The position numbers were made by a program, and so were the translations under genes. A DNA stretch of 64,000 bases from Pomphorhynchus laevis (lineage: Eukaryota; Acanthocephala; Palaeacanthocephala; Echinorhynchida; Pomphorhynchidae): assembly GCA_012934845.2 (NCBI GenBank), contig WNNJ02000969.1:27893-91892 (forward strand), in the 5' to 3' direction. The notes under the pieces were generated by a model. The model did no database searches. It had not been told where the DNA came from and worked only from the letters and a program-made list of their open reading frames with translations. Shown in pieces: positions 11,101-23,330 of this stretch (the stretch's first letter is position 1; each line of letters begins with the position of its first letter).

Positions 11101-14100
11101 ATATCCAATTAATAAAGTGACATATCAGTCATTAATATATCACATAACTCAACCGAACCGGATAGGCTAATCAATAAAACCAACTCCAATACGCACAAAA
11201 TAAGCCAAGGGAATTTGTAGTGCTCAATTTGCCGCAGGCTCTTCGTCGCTAACGTTTCCGAAATGGTACGAAAACATGGTCCAATGCTAGGTTGTCCTGG
11301 TTCTGGACTTCCGCCTTCCAATGATCCAGACAACATCAAACTGTTCAGATCTATCCGTGAGCCTGCCGTAACCACAAGCGAAAATACCGATCGTTTCTTT
11401 TTGCACGCAACTGTTATCTGGGAATTTTCGTGTCATCCGTCTTATTCCGCTCGGCGCTCATCCGGACGTTGCTTAGAAATTCTCTCAGGTCAATGGCGCA
11501 GTCGTGGAGCGATTTTCTAACGAGTCGGTGTGGTGGAGTATACGCTGCTTTTCTAAAATTGCGCTTCGCGTCCCTCAGCCGAATCATAGTACGCCCTCTC
11601 ATCCCTCTCTCTATCTGTAAAGATTCGAGCTGCTTGTGCTCGCTACTAATTCACTTTTGAGGGCAGTCTGGAAGAACATAACCGATGAAACATCAGAAAG
11701 AATAAATCCTACGTGGATCAGCCACGTCAAAAGATTTCTGAACGAAATTGAGGGCGGCGACATCCGCGGCGATGTTCATACTATATGAAGGGACTCGTCC
11801 TCCTATCTTGTGTTGAAAACACAACTACAATTCTACAGACTAAGCATCCCCGAGAAGAGTATCTACCGATTGTCCATCTTTGCCGATTTACCCTCTCTAC
11901 TGCGGTATTGTAACTGCCTCATATTTACTGCGCTCTTTACGTTTTTTTCCTGTCCTAGTCGGCGGGCGGGTTGCCCTGAGGCTTAAGCCCAACGCATTTA
12001 CTTGACCACACAGGATTTTCAACAGAAGCCTCAGCAAGCCACTTGGTCACGCCTTTGACAAATATAATGACAGTTCTTCTGGAGGGAACGGTACCGGTTA
12101 ACGTTTTTAATATTCTATGCAACGGAAAGTTACTCGCCTTTCTAAAGAAGGATGATGGTATCTGTCCGATCGCGGTCGGATTTACAATCATCTCATCGCT
12201 TCTAAACTGGAATGTCAATTCGCATCCTGTCCGCTCGACGATCATGTTCTCCCTTTACAGCAAGGTGTTGGTACTCCGCGCGGAATCGAATCAGCGATAC
12301 ATGCATCACTCGTGTTCATGTGTGACATGGCTAGTCGTTAACACACTATGGTAAAACTCGGCTACTACAACGACTTTAACTGCTTGAGCAGATTTGCAAT
12401 CCTGCGCTGGGTCGCTCGCGAAATACCGCATATTTTACCGTTTGTTCGTTTTTGTTACGATCGCCAGATCAAGCTTATAATCGGCAACAAGCAAATCTTC
12501 TCGGCTGAAGGCGTTCAGCAGGGAGACCCATTGGGCTCTATACTATTTTTCCTCTCCGTCAACTACTTGGCCCATAGCTTAAAACCCAGTCTGAACCTAT
12601 AGTACATAGCAGACTGCGTCTGGGCGGCACGGTGGAAAACATTTAGGCTGATATTTACAATATTCAGGTTGACGGAGCCGAAATTGAAATACAATTGAAC
12701 TCCAAAAAATGCGAAGTGATCACCGAAAGTAAGAATGTGAGCCAAGCCATCACTGCAAGCTAACAGGGTTCAAGACTATCACAACTGAAGACTCACCGCT
12801 TCTGGGTGCGCCGCTTGGCGAGCAAGCATCGACAACACACTAAGCTGCGCAGTGAACGAGTTTCATAATACCGGAATCCGGTCAACCGAATTGATTGCTC
12901 ACGACGCCTTCGCGATTTTGCGTATCTCACTCAGCTTGCAAAGATTAGCTTCCTTCTTTGATGTACTTCCTGCTACGGAAGTAAAATGCTTCAACTTTTC
13001 GACACTGAAGTTCAAAAACTATTGAGCTAAATAATCAATGTACCATTCCCCATCAAAGCTTGGAGGCCAGCGACCTTACCGATCCGTTGGATGCCTCGGT
13101 GTTTGCAGGCAGTGGAGGCTGTCATTCCTGTGTATGGCTCATCTATCAACGACACAATGGTACTGAAGATGTTACTGATGCGGAAATCTCCGCCGTTAAC
13201 ACTTCGCCCTTCAGAATAAGACTAAGAAAATACCCCCAAATCAATTGAACGCGGAATTTCGGACGACCATTCAATTAGATCAAATATCTCAAAAATGGTT
13301 GATGGCCGAACACTTCTAAGCGTTGCAATGAAGACTTATTGACTAAACACGGACAACTGAATCTCCATTTCAAGTCATCGCAATAGCATCAAAGTTGCCC
13401 AGAGCTTTCTTTGAAGCACTACCGATCATATGTGTCAGTACACGATTTGATAGCCAATCTATCCATATCGCCGTGGCGTTAAGGCTCGATGTTCAATGCC
13501 TCCAACTGCGTCGATATATTTGCGGAGTGTCGGTCGCGCGGTACTGTGATCATGCCTTAGACTGCAACAGGATATCGTCTCGTCACCATCAACATGTTGC
13601 GATCAATGATATTTTGAGAATGGCTCTCACTGCCTCGGGATCTCCGTCCAGACTCAAACCGGCAAGGTTAGCGCAAGACAATTGCAAACGACTCGATGTC
13701 GCAACTCCTATGTCATAGGAACTCTTATGGGAACTCTGTCGCAACTCAATAAGAACTCTGTCGCTACTCCTATGCCAGGGCCGTATACTCGTTTGATATT
13801 TAACTTGCCCCATCACCCTGGCCGCCAGTCATGTCGCGCACGCCGCGTCTTCTGCTAGCGCTGTTGCAGCCCACGCGGAGCAGCTCAAACGAACCAAATA
13901 CAGTCGCTTTAAGGATCGACAGTATTTGTTCGTTCCTATCGCCATCGAAACGTTAGGCGCGGCTGTTCCCAGCTCTTATGCGATTTCAAGGCCGCTTGGT
14001 TCGAAGTTGTAGCGGACAACGAGTCATAAACATGCATTCAGCTAGCTCATGCAATGAATCAGCACAGCCGTGTAACGAGGGATCGGCATTGTTTTTAGAG

Positions 14101-14131
14101 TCGGCTAGAGATCCCTCCCGAGGCAACTATT
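11101..14131 (+). mobile_element. LINE RT remnant, unit 2 (longest 5' end)
   Basis: Same element as in unit 1, with about 0.3 kb more on the 5' side. That extra part includes a frame from 11263 with MVRKHGPMLGCPGSGLPPS, LFRSIREPA and HATVIWEFS. RT blocks follow at about 12040-12180 (LEGTVPVNVF, LKKDDGICPIAVG), 12350-12600 (VKLGYYNDFNCL, EGVQQGDPLGSILFF) and the C-terminal AIETLGAAVP at about 13940-13970. A short tandem of aactctgtcgcaactc-type words at 13700-13770, absent from unit 1, interrupts the C-terminal region. Stops and shifts are scattered throughout. Confidence 0.8.
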
Positions 14132-14808
14132 TTCTTTGACGATTTCTTTATTTATACTTTTTTATATTTTTATTTTATATTTATATATAATAACTTGTAA
14201 CTCATTGTTTTTGATATAGAAGCATTAACAAAATCTGAGTTTACCAAGATTTTTTAATTTTTTTAAATTTGGTTAGCAGTTTTGATAGCCGAAACTTATT
14301 ATCAAAACTAATATTTTTATAAAATATTAGTTTAATATTTAATATATATTTAATATTAAATATATATAATATACTCAATATTTAATATTTAAAATACTAA
14401 TAACTTTTAACTCAATATTTTTGAAATAGAAGCATTGATAAAATCTGAGTTGACCAACATTTTTTTATTTTGTATAAATTAAAAAATTGTACAAAATTTT
14501 TTAATTTAAAAATAAAAAATTTGTACAAAATTTTTTAATTGTTATGTAAAAACAATTAAAAAAATTTAATTTTTTACAAAAATATTTTACATCATTCAAA
14601 GATAAAAATTTAGTTACTGATTGATAAAATTTAATTACTAAAAATTACATTCAAAAACATGCGCTGGTCAGTTAAAGACTTGTAGCTGTCTACAATTACC
14701 TTGTCAAATGTTGGGCATCATCAAGCTTGACAAAAACAAAAAACATTTGATATTAGAATTAATAAGTGTATTAAGGACGTATCGTTTTTAATACTATTTT
14801 AAATTAAG
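14132..14808. other. AT-rich intron before EGF exon a of unit 2
   Basis: Near-identical to 9011-9685 with a handful of base differences. No coding content. Confidence 0.5.
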
Positions 14809-14910
14809 ATCCATGCCATAATATACAATGTCAGAATGGTGGATATTGCCACAATGGCCAATGTCAGTGCTCAGAAGACTTCACAGGGCAGCTTTGTGAA
14901 AGACCTCTTG
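14809..14910 (+). CDS. EGF-like exon a, unit 2
   Basis: 102 bp, phase 1-1, acceptor attaag, donor g|gtaagt. The reading frame is intact and by eye identical to 9686-9787: core CQNGGYCHNGQCQC and end TGQLCERPLG. It is followed after 50 bp by exon b. Confidence 0.85.
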
Positions 14911-14960
14911 GTAAGTTGGATTGTAAACTAAATAAATAAGTATACCTTTTTCTAAAATAG

Positions 14961-15059
14961 ATCTTTGTCGCCACATAAGTTGTCAAAATGGTGGACACTG
15001 TCTCCAAGGATCTTGTCGTTGTCCAACTTCATTCTCTGGAACATACTGTGAAGTCACTG
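14961..15059 (+). CDS. EGF-like exon b, unit 2
   Basis: 99 bp, phase 1-1, acceptor aaaatag, donor g|gtaatt. Core CQNGGHCLQGSCRC and end SGTYCEVTG, by eye identical to 9838-9936. Confidence 0.85.
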
Positions 15060-15434
15060 GTAATTATCAATATATATTTTGCACATTTTAATTAAATTAA
15101 CTAATGATTTTAACGTAATTAAATCACAAATTTTAGTTAATCGCAAATTAGTTTAATAATCTAATCTGAAAATGTAATTAAATAATCTAAATTGTTATAA
15201 TAAATATTATAATAATTTATTAAATATTATAAATATTTATTATAAATATAAAATTATATTATGTTATAATTTATAAATATTATTTTTAAATTTTATAACA
15301 TTTACAAATGTGATAATAAAAAAATAAAAATTACCTAAATGTGGTAATGAATAAATGTGGTGTATTTATAAAAATTTAAATATTTGTACACATTATTATA
15401 ATAATGTGTACATTTATAATAATATTTGGCGTAT

Positions 15435-18070
15435 TCGTGGAGCGATTTTCTAACGAGTCGGTGTGGTGGAGTATACGCTGCTTTTCTAAAATTGCGCTTC
15501 GCGTCCCTCAGCCGAATCATAGTACGCCCTCTCATCCCTCTCTCTATCTGTAAAGATTCGAGCTGCTTGTGCTCGCTACTATTTTACTTTTGAGGGCAGT
15601 CTGGAAGAACATAACCGATGAAACATCAGAAAGAATAAATCCTACGTGGATCAGCCACGTCAAAAGATTTCTGAACGAAATTGAGGCGGCGACATCCGCG
15701 GCGATGTTCATACTATATAAAGGGACTCGTCCTCCTATCTTGTGTTGAAAACACAACTACAATTCTACAGACTAAGCATCCCAGAGAAGAGTATCTACCG
15801 ATTGTCCACCTTTGCCGATTTACCCTCTCTACTGCGGTATTGTAACTGCCTCATACTTACTGCGCGTTTTACGTTTTTTTCCTGTCCTAGTCGGCGGGCG
15901 GTTTGCCCTGAGGCTTAAGCCCAACGCATTTACTTGACCTCACAGGATTTTCAACAGAAGCCTCAGCAAGCCACTTGGTCACGCCTTTGACAAATATAAT
16001 GACAGTTCTTCTGGAGGGAACGGTACCGGTTAACGTTTTTAATATTCTATGCAACGGACAGTTACTCGCCTTTCTAAAGAAGGATGATGGTATCTGTCCG
16101 ATCGCGGTCGGATTTACAATCATCTCATCGCTTCTAAACTGGAATGTCAATTCGCATCCTGTCCGCTCGACGATCATGTTCTCTCTTTACAGCAAGGTGT
16201 CGGTACTCCGCGCGGAATCGAATCAGCGATACATGCATCACTCGTGTTCATGTGTGACATGGCTAGTCGTTACCACACTATTGTAAAATTCGGCTACTAC
16301 AACGACTTTAACTGCTTGAGCAGATTTGCAATCCTGCGCTGGGTCGCTCGCGAAATACCGCATATTTTACCGTTTGTTCGATTTTGTTACGATCGCCAGA
16401 TCTAGCTTATAATCGGCAACAAGCAAATCCTCTCGGCTGAAAGCGTTCAGCAGGGAGACCCATTGGGCTCTATACTATTTTTCCTCTCCGTCAACAGCTT
16501 GGCACAAAGCTTAAAATCCAATTTAAACTTGTAGTACATGGACGACTGTGTCTGGGCGGCACGGTGGAAAACATTTAGGCTGATATTTACAATATTCAGG
16601 TTGACGGAGCCGAAATTGAAATACAATTGAACTCCAAAAAATGCGAAGTGATCACCGAAAGTAAGAATGTGAGCCAAGCCATCACTGCAAGCTAACAGGG
16701 TTCAAGACTATCACAACTGAAGACTCACCGCTTCTGGGTGCGCCGCTTGGCGAGCAAGCATCGACAACACACTAAGCTGCGCAGTGAACGAGTTTCATAA
16801 TACCGGAATCCGGTCAACCGAATTGATTGCTCACGACGCCTTCGCGATTTTGCGTATCTCACTCAGCTTGCAAAGATTAGCTTCCTTCTTTGATGTACTT
16901 CCTGCTACGGAAGTAAAATGCTTCAACTTTTCGACACTGAAGTTCAAAAACTATTGAGCTAAATAATCAATGTACCATTCCCCATCAAAGCTTGGAGGCC
17001 AGCGACCTTACCGATCCGTTGGATGCCTCGGTGTTTGCAGGCAGTGGAGGCTGTCATTCCTGTGTATGGCTCATCTATCAACGACACAATGGTACTGAAG
17101 ATGTTACTGATGCGGAAATCTCCGCCGTTAACACTTCGCCCTTCAGAATCAGACTAAGAAAATACCCCAAATCAATTGAACGCGGAATTTCGGACGACCA
17201 TTCAATTAGATCAAATATCTCAAAAATGGTTGATGGCCGAACACTTCTAAGCGTTGCAATGAAGACTTATTGACTAAACACGGACAACTGAATCTCCATT
17301 TCAAGTCATCGCAATAGCATCAAAGTTGCCCAGAGCTTTCTTTGAAGCACTACCGATCATATGTGTCAGTACACGATTTGATAGCCGATCTATCCATATC
17401 GCCGTGGCGTTAAGGCTCGGTGTTCAATGCCTCCAACTGCGTCGGATATATTTGCGGAGTGTCGGTCGCGCGGTACTGTGCTCATGCCTTAGACTGCAAC
17501 AGGATATCGTCTCGTCACCATCAACATGTTGCGATCAATGATATTTTGAGAATGGCTCTCACTGCCTCGGGATCTCCGTCCAGACTCAAACCGGCAAGGT
17601 TAGCGCAAGACAATTGCAAACGACTCGATGTCGCAACTCCTATGTCATAGGAACTCTTATGGGAACTCTGTCGCAACTCAATAAGAACTCTGTCGCTACT
17701 CCTATGCCAGGGCCGTATACTCGTTTGATATTTAACTTGCCCCATCACCCTGGCCGCCAGTCATGTCGCGCACGCCGCGTCTTCTGCTAGCGCTGTTGCA
17801 GCCCACGCGGAGCAGCTCAAACGAACCAAATACAGTCGCTTTAAGGATCGACAGTATTTGTTCGTTCCTATCGCCATCGAAACGTTAGGCGCGGCTGTTC
17901 CCAGCTCTTATGCGATTTCAAGGCCGCTTGGTTCGAAGTTGTAGCGGACAACGAGTCATAAACATGCATTCAGCTAGCTCATGCAATGAATCAGCACAGC
18001 CGTGTAACGAGGGATCGGCATTGTTTTTAGAGTCGGCTAGAGATCCCTCCCGAGGCAACTATTTTCTTTG
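15435..18070 (+). mobile_element. 5'-truncated LINE RT remnant, unit 3
   Basis: Same motifs as in unit 1: LEGTVPVNVF and LKKDDGICPIAVG at about 15995-16110, a QQGDPLGSILFFL block at about 16445-16490 (preceded by ESV in place of EGV), and the C-terminal AIETLGAAVP at about 17875-17905. It shares the 5' truncation point with unit 1 but the 3' filler and most base changes with unit 2. Confidence 0.8.
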
Positions 18071-18741
18071 ACGATTTCTTTATTTATACTTTTTTTATAT
18101 TTTTATTTTATATTTATATATAATAACTTGTAACTCAATGTTTTTGATATAGAAGCATTAACAAAATCTGAGTTTACCAAGATTTTTTAATTTTTTAAAA
18201 TTTGGTTAGCAGTTTTGATAGCCGAAACTTATTATCAAAACTAATATTTTTATAAAATATTAGTTTAATATTTAATATATATTTAATATTAAATATATAT
18301 AATATACTCAATATTTAATATTTAAAATACTAATAACTTTTAACTCAATATTTTTGAAATAGAAGCATTGATAAAATCTGAGTTGACCAACATTTTTTTA
18401 TTTTGTATAAATTAAAAAATTGTACAAAATTTTTTAATTTAAAAATAAAAAATTTGTACAAAATTTTTTAATTGTTATGTAAAAACAATTAAAAAAATTT
18501 AATTTTTTACAAAAATATTTTACATCATTCAAAGATAAAAATTTAGTTACTGATTGATAAAATTTAATTACTAAAAATTACATTCAAAAACATGCGCTGG
18601 TCAGTTAAAGACTTGTAGCTGTCTACAATTACCTTGTCAAATGTTGGGCATCATCAAGCTTGACAAAAACAAAAAACATTTGATATTAGAATTAATAAGT
18701 GTATTAAGGACGTATCGTTTTTAATACTATTTTAAATTAAG
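18071..18741. other. AT-rich intron before EGF exon a of unit 3
   Basis: Near-identical to 14132-14808. No coding content. Confidence 0.5.
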
Positions 18742-18843
18742 ATCCATGCCATAATATACAATGTCAGAATGGTGGATATTGCCACAATGGCCAATGTCAG
18801 TGCTCAGAAGACTTCACAGGGCAGCTTTGTGAAAGACCTCTTG
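18742..18843 (+). CDS. EGF-like exon a, unit 3
   Basis: 102 bp, phase 1-1. Same protein as 9686-9787 and 14809-14910, splice sites intact, 50-bp intron to exon b. Confidence 0.85.
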
Positions 18844-18893
18844 GTAAGTTGGATTGTAAACTAAATAAATAAGTATACCTTTTTCTAAAATAG

Positions 18894-18992
18894 ATCTTTG
18901 TCGCCACATAAGTTGTCAAAATGGTGGACACTGTCTCCAAGGATCTTGTCGTTGTCCAACTTCATTCTCTGGAACATACTGTGAAGTCACTG
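18894..18992 (+). CDS. EGF-like exon b, unit 3
   Basis: 99 bp, phase 1-1. Same protein as 9838-9936 and 14961-15059, splice sites intact. The next convincing intact EGF exon is 13 kb downstream at 32027. Confidence 0.85.
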
Positions 18993-20050
18993 GTAATTAT
19001 CAATATATATTTTGCACATTTTAATTAAATTAACTAATGATTTTAACGTAATTAAATCACAAATTTTAGTTAATCGCAAATTAGTTTAATAATCTAATCT
19101 GAAAATGTAATTAAATAATCTAAATTGTTATAATAAATATTATAATAATTTATTAAATATTATAAATATTTATTATAAATATAAAATTATATTATGTTAT
19201 AATTTATAAATATTATTTTTAAATTTTATAACATTTACAAATGTGATAATAAAAAAATAAAAATTACCTAAATGTGGTAATGAATAAATGTGGTGTATTT
19301 ATAAAAATATAGATATTTGTACACATTATGTAAAATCAGCATAATTTAAGGATATGCTGAGTAATGAAATTTAACCAGATTTTGTTTAGTTTATCTTAAG
19401 TGCGAGCGTACCAAAAATAAATTTTCAATTTTTTTTGTTATTTTAAAATTGTTTAGATATGATTTGCCCCGAAAGAATTTTTTTTATTTTATGAGCTTTA
19501 TTTTATTTTAATCTATTTGAATATTTTTCGAGTTATTATATATTTTTAGCGCATGTTTTGGTCCAGACACGCTGATAATAACAGCGTGTCAATTAATATT
19601 TGTTAATTGTAAAATCACTGGACTCCCAATTTTTTTATTTTTAATTTTTAATTTTTTTTCTAAGAATTACTTGTATCGTTCAAAGACGATTTTTTCGCTA
19701 ATGTTATACAAATTATGTTATTAACTAACATTGTATAGATATGATTTGCTGTGAAAGGATTTTGTTATGAGCTTTTTTTAAATTATTGATTAATGCTAAT
19801 TACCGTTTACATTGTATTTTTGATTTTTAATATGAAATTATATTTATAAAAAACATATTAAACTTATATATTTAATATTTTATATTATAATATTTTATAT
19901 ACTCAATATTTAATATTTAAAATACTAATTCGTAGCATTGATAAAATCTGAGTATACCAACATTTTTTTAATTTTTTAAAAATTAAAAAGTTTTACAAAA
20001 TGTTTTAATTTTAAAACTAAAAAAATTTAAATATTGAGTTTATCAAATTA
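18993..20050. repeat. Partial fourth unit and downstream flank
   Basis: 18993-19330 repeats the AT-rich start of the units. 19330-19440 and 19735-19870 match the long form of unit 2 (10275-10545), separated here by about 240 bp that contain a small gacacgctg/cagcgtgtc hairpin at about 19566-19590. 19900-20040 resembles the blocks at 9290-9400. Confidence 0.6.
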
Positions 20051-22129
20051 GTGATCTTTTTCTTGAGTTTCATCCAATTCTATAAAATTGTCAAACTTCA
20101 ATAGGCACAACTTAGTACCTATTAATGTGACCTAATTCTTTGAATTGATAGCTCTGTGATTTGACGGTATTGTCAAATACATTTCCAAACACACTTTACT
20201 TTGACGCCTTCAAAGAGCAATTTGGGTCAATTTTTACAAATAATAGAAACTATCTAGATAACAGATTGTATTTATCATTTAAATGCCAACAGACTTAATT
20301 GCAATTGATTGCAATTATGACACTTGTGTCATCATTTTTGCAAAAAAAAATTACGTTGTTGCAATAAAGGTACTTTTGAATTATCAGCTTAAAATTTAAA
20401 TTTACGTTAAATTATTGCCAAGAAATTTTAAAGTCTTAGTTCATCGTCAGTTATGAGACGATTTCTAATTTGTTGAAATTCTTAAATATTTGCAGCTATA
20501 AATGGCTTATTTACATTTATTGACTTATAAGAATCAAAATACCGAAACTTCAAATATATCAAAAAGACTTTCATGCGACATCATCGAATCACAGTTTTGA
20601 TATCGAACGCTGCAATTTCGGGTCATTGATCTAGAAATCACAAACGTCCAATTCTTCAAAAATTCATAGGTAGAGTGATCATGCTGATCTTATCGTACAT
20701 TGTCTTTATATTATTTTGTTTAAATCAGTAACGACTGGAGGGTAAATTGAAATTTACCCTCCAGTCGTTACTGGTATTACCAACTAATTTGTTTTTCATA
20801 GAGTCGTGCACTCATGGATGACCGCTCAATTCGTTTAATTTGAACAGTCTGGCTTTTAATGTTCCAAATTCAATCTGTATTTCCAGATGGTACTGACATG
20901 CACACCCTAAAATAATCATTACACAATTATACCAACTTTTTTCAGATAGCCATATTCAGCTTTGCTCTCAATCCACGTGTTTTGCTTTTAATCTATCAAT
21001 ATAAACTTTATTTCGTTCCGCACTGACAAAACACAACTCAACATCCGATATTTATACATGTTCAATTGAGTTTCATGATATCTCATATTTGTATTCTAAT
21101 TTTACTAAAATTATACTCATTGTACGATATGTACTCATTGTATTACTTATTTTCAAAGTTTACGCATTGAACGTGCTTTACTCGTTCTTTACCCATGGCC
21201 TTGAATAGTAAGCTTTGAATCTTTTTATTAAAACTGACAATCTTTTATCGTAACATTTTATTTTGGCGCTTGCACCGCAATCTTATTCCTTTCATCATCA
21301 CCCAAAGTTGTTTTACTAAAATCCTCTTTATATATCATTAAAAATCTAAACAACGAATACAATGTCGAGTTCGCTGATCGGATACATCTATTGATATTCA
21401 ATGGTTCTCATAAGTAGTAGCGATTAACCCTGGATATTCGTTATATTTCCTGAATTTGCTGAATATTTCGAGATAAATTTGCTTTCTGCTTATGTTAAAA
21501 GGTGACTCATGCTTAGTCATGAGTCAACATCATGTTGTTCATGATAACTTAAGGAAATGCACAAATTAGTTACCTTAAGAAACTGCACAAATTTTGCCGT
21601 TTGTAAAAAATCATTAGTATAACTTTAAAGACAAGTAACTTGTAAGAAAAAGAGCACCTATCGATTCATAACGACCACCCTCAATATTAGATATTAAACA
21701 ACACCGATAAAACTACTATCGATACAATACTCTCCTATATCTTAAAAGTTGCTAATTGATGTGGTACCTATTGTGGTCCTGAATACACATTAAACTCAAT
21801 CACCTGGTGTGTGATTAGGCAATAGTTATCCGCTGATTGATTAAGCGTATCGAAGATGAACTTTGATTTACAACTGTAAGCCAAGACACATTTTTAAGTC
21901 TTGTGTGCTCAGTTTCCACAATCTTAATTCGACCGGCTGGTTACATATTCGGCGTGACAGGAAATCGATTGATCATAAAGCAGAATGAATGATGATGTTC
22001 ATCAATGATGCTTCTTGTAGCAACAAAAATTGTTCAATACCTAATAGAATAAGAATATTTATAAGTTGTGAATATGGAATCCTGATTATTTTAATTTTTT
22101 AAAATTCTACAGCTCGCCTTAACCCTTAT
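20051..22129. other. Unassigned intron-like stretch
   Basis: No coding frame or recognisable repeat family, apart from a perfect foldback at 20726-20773. Base composition is a little less AT-rich than the tandem units. Confidence 0.35.
20726..20773. repeat. Perfect 23-bp inverted repeat with 2-base loop
   Basis: The arms 20726-20748 and 20751-20773 are exact reverse complements around ga (word: cagtaacgactggagggtaa). It has no hammerhead core. Perfect arms suggest recent formation or a template-switch event. Confidence 0.8.
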
Positions 22130-23330
22130 CAGTGTTCCTTATGGAAGATATTCAAGAAGGAGAATTTTGTCTGCTGGATGGAGAGGTCTTTAGGTTGGAT
22201 CAGTAGTATAGACCTTGACAGATTTTTGGAGGAGTCACTATCCCTACATAATTATGGAGCCACTCAATCTCCCCAACCAATCCTGAATTGGGGTGACTTC
22301 AGGAGCTGGGATCTATATGTTCCAGATATCCTAAACTCCTGGAAGCCACTTGTGGGCACCTTCAAATCCATGTGCGACACTTTCCCTCGAGTTTGTCAGC
22401 TTTTAACAGACAGTCATAAAATGGAGGTCACCATCACAATGCTTTTAGCCTCATCGTCCGATGTGGCCGGCATCAACATTAGCCGACATATATTTTTACC
22501 AAAGAAGAGATCGATTACAGGCTCTAAAGATCTGCGGTCCATTTCGATTCAAAACTCACTCATATTCATCTACGAAAAAGTGCTTGCGCTTAGAATTAGC
22601 GACCATCTAAGTAGGCGTAATTTAATCCCACCAGGTTTTCATGTGTTTGTAAAGTGTTGTTCGGTCCATTTAGCAATAGATTAAGTGAATCGGTATTGCC
22701 AAAATAACAAGTCATCAGCTTGCTGTAGCTGTTTTTTCTTGACTTTTCCGTTGCATTTGACCGCATCTCTATTCCATTTGTTATCTCTTATCTAAGGTCC
22801 CTCGGGTTGCCTACGATAATTGTTAACAGACTGAGGATATTGCTGTATACCAAGCAATTCTTTTATGAAGACGACTTTGATGCTCGTTAGTTATACGTCA
22901 TTACATGTGCCTCAAAGTTCTTTACTTTCTCCTATCTTATATCTTGCCGCTTCTATTGCACTATTTAAAACATTTAAACGCGATCAACATATAGTGGTAT
23001 ACACTGATTACCAGGGATGAACCATTACGGTTAAATGGTCGACCCGATCATACTTGAATAAATTCAAGAGTGTGCTGAAGAGAGCTAGATATGCCCTGAA
23101 ACGGGCTCAGTATCTGTCATCAAGTGAAAAAGCTCAGATGCGCCTATGGTTATTTGGGCAATCTCGGGATTAGTCCTCTTTTTTGTAGAGAACGTCCCCC
23201 AGACAATCAGGTGTAAGATCCTGGGTAGCTCAGACGGAAGGCAGCGCCTTTGTGTAAGATGGAGGGATCTGACCCCCTTGCCCGTTATCATAGTTGACTC
23301 AATTATTCTTCCGACTTCCTTTTGGAATTA
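22130..23330 (+). mobile_element. LINE RT remnant, LPKKRSITGSKDLRSISIQN type
   Basis: A 168-codon frame (22178-22684) holds LNWGDFRSWDLYVPDILNSW, then IFLPKKRSITGSKDLRSISI, QNSLIFIYEKVLALRISDHL and RRNLIPPGF. These correspond to the RT finger block P-K-(K/G)...D.RPIS and the following K/R-RI...L. Downstream in broken frames are VYTDYQ (about 23000) and FKSVLKRARYALKRAQYLSS with EKAQMRLW (about 23060-23150). It is a LINE of the same broad style as 36530-37790 but a different lineage. Many stops; dead. Confidence 0.65.

Larger units (their letters stand above)
9937..15059 (+). repeat. Tandem unit 2 (long form)
   Basis: The layout is that of unit 1, but with about 1.2 kb of additional sequence (10275-11504) between the AT-rich start and the point where the LINE of units 1 and 3 begins. 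That extra part contains intron sequence that is also present after unit 3 (gtaaaatcagcataattt at 10275 and 19330) and about 0.3 kb more of the LINE 5' side. Unit 2 therefore best preserves the pre-deletion structure. Its 3' half is nearly identical to that of unit 3. Confidence 0.85.
15060..18992 (+). repeat. Tandem unit 3
   Basis: Same content as unit 2 but lacking its 1.2-kb insert: the AT-rich start passes through ataatatttggcgtattc straight to the truncated LINE, as in unit 1. Elsewhere it is almost identical to unit 2, including the shared filler near 17630-17700. About 340 bp of a fourth unit follow (18993-19330). Confidence 0.85.
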
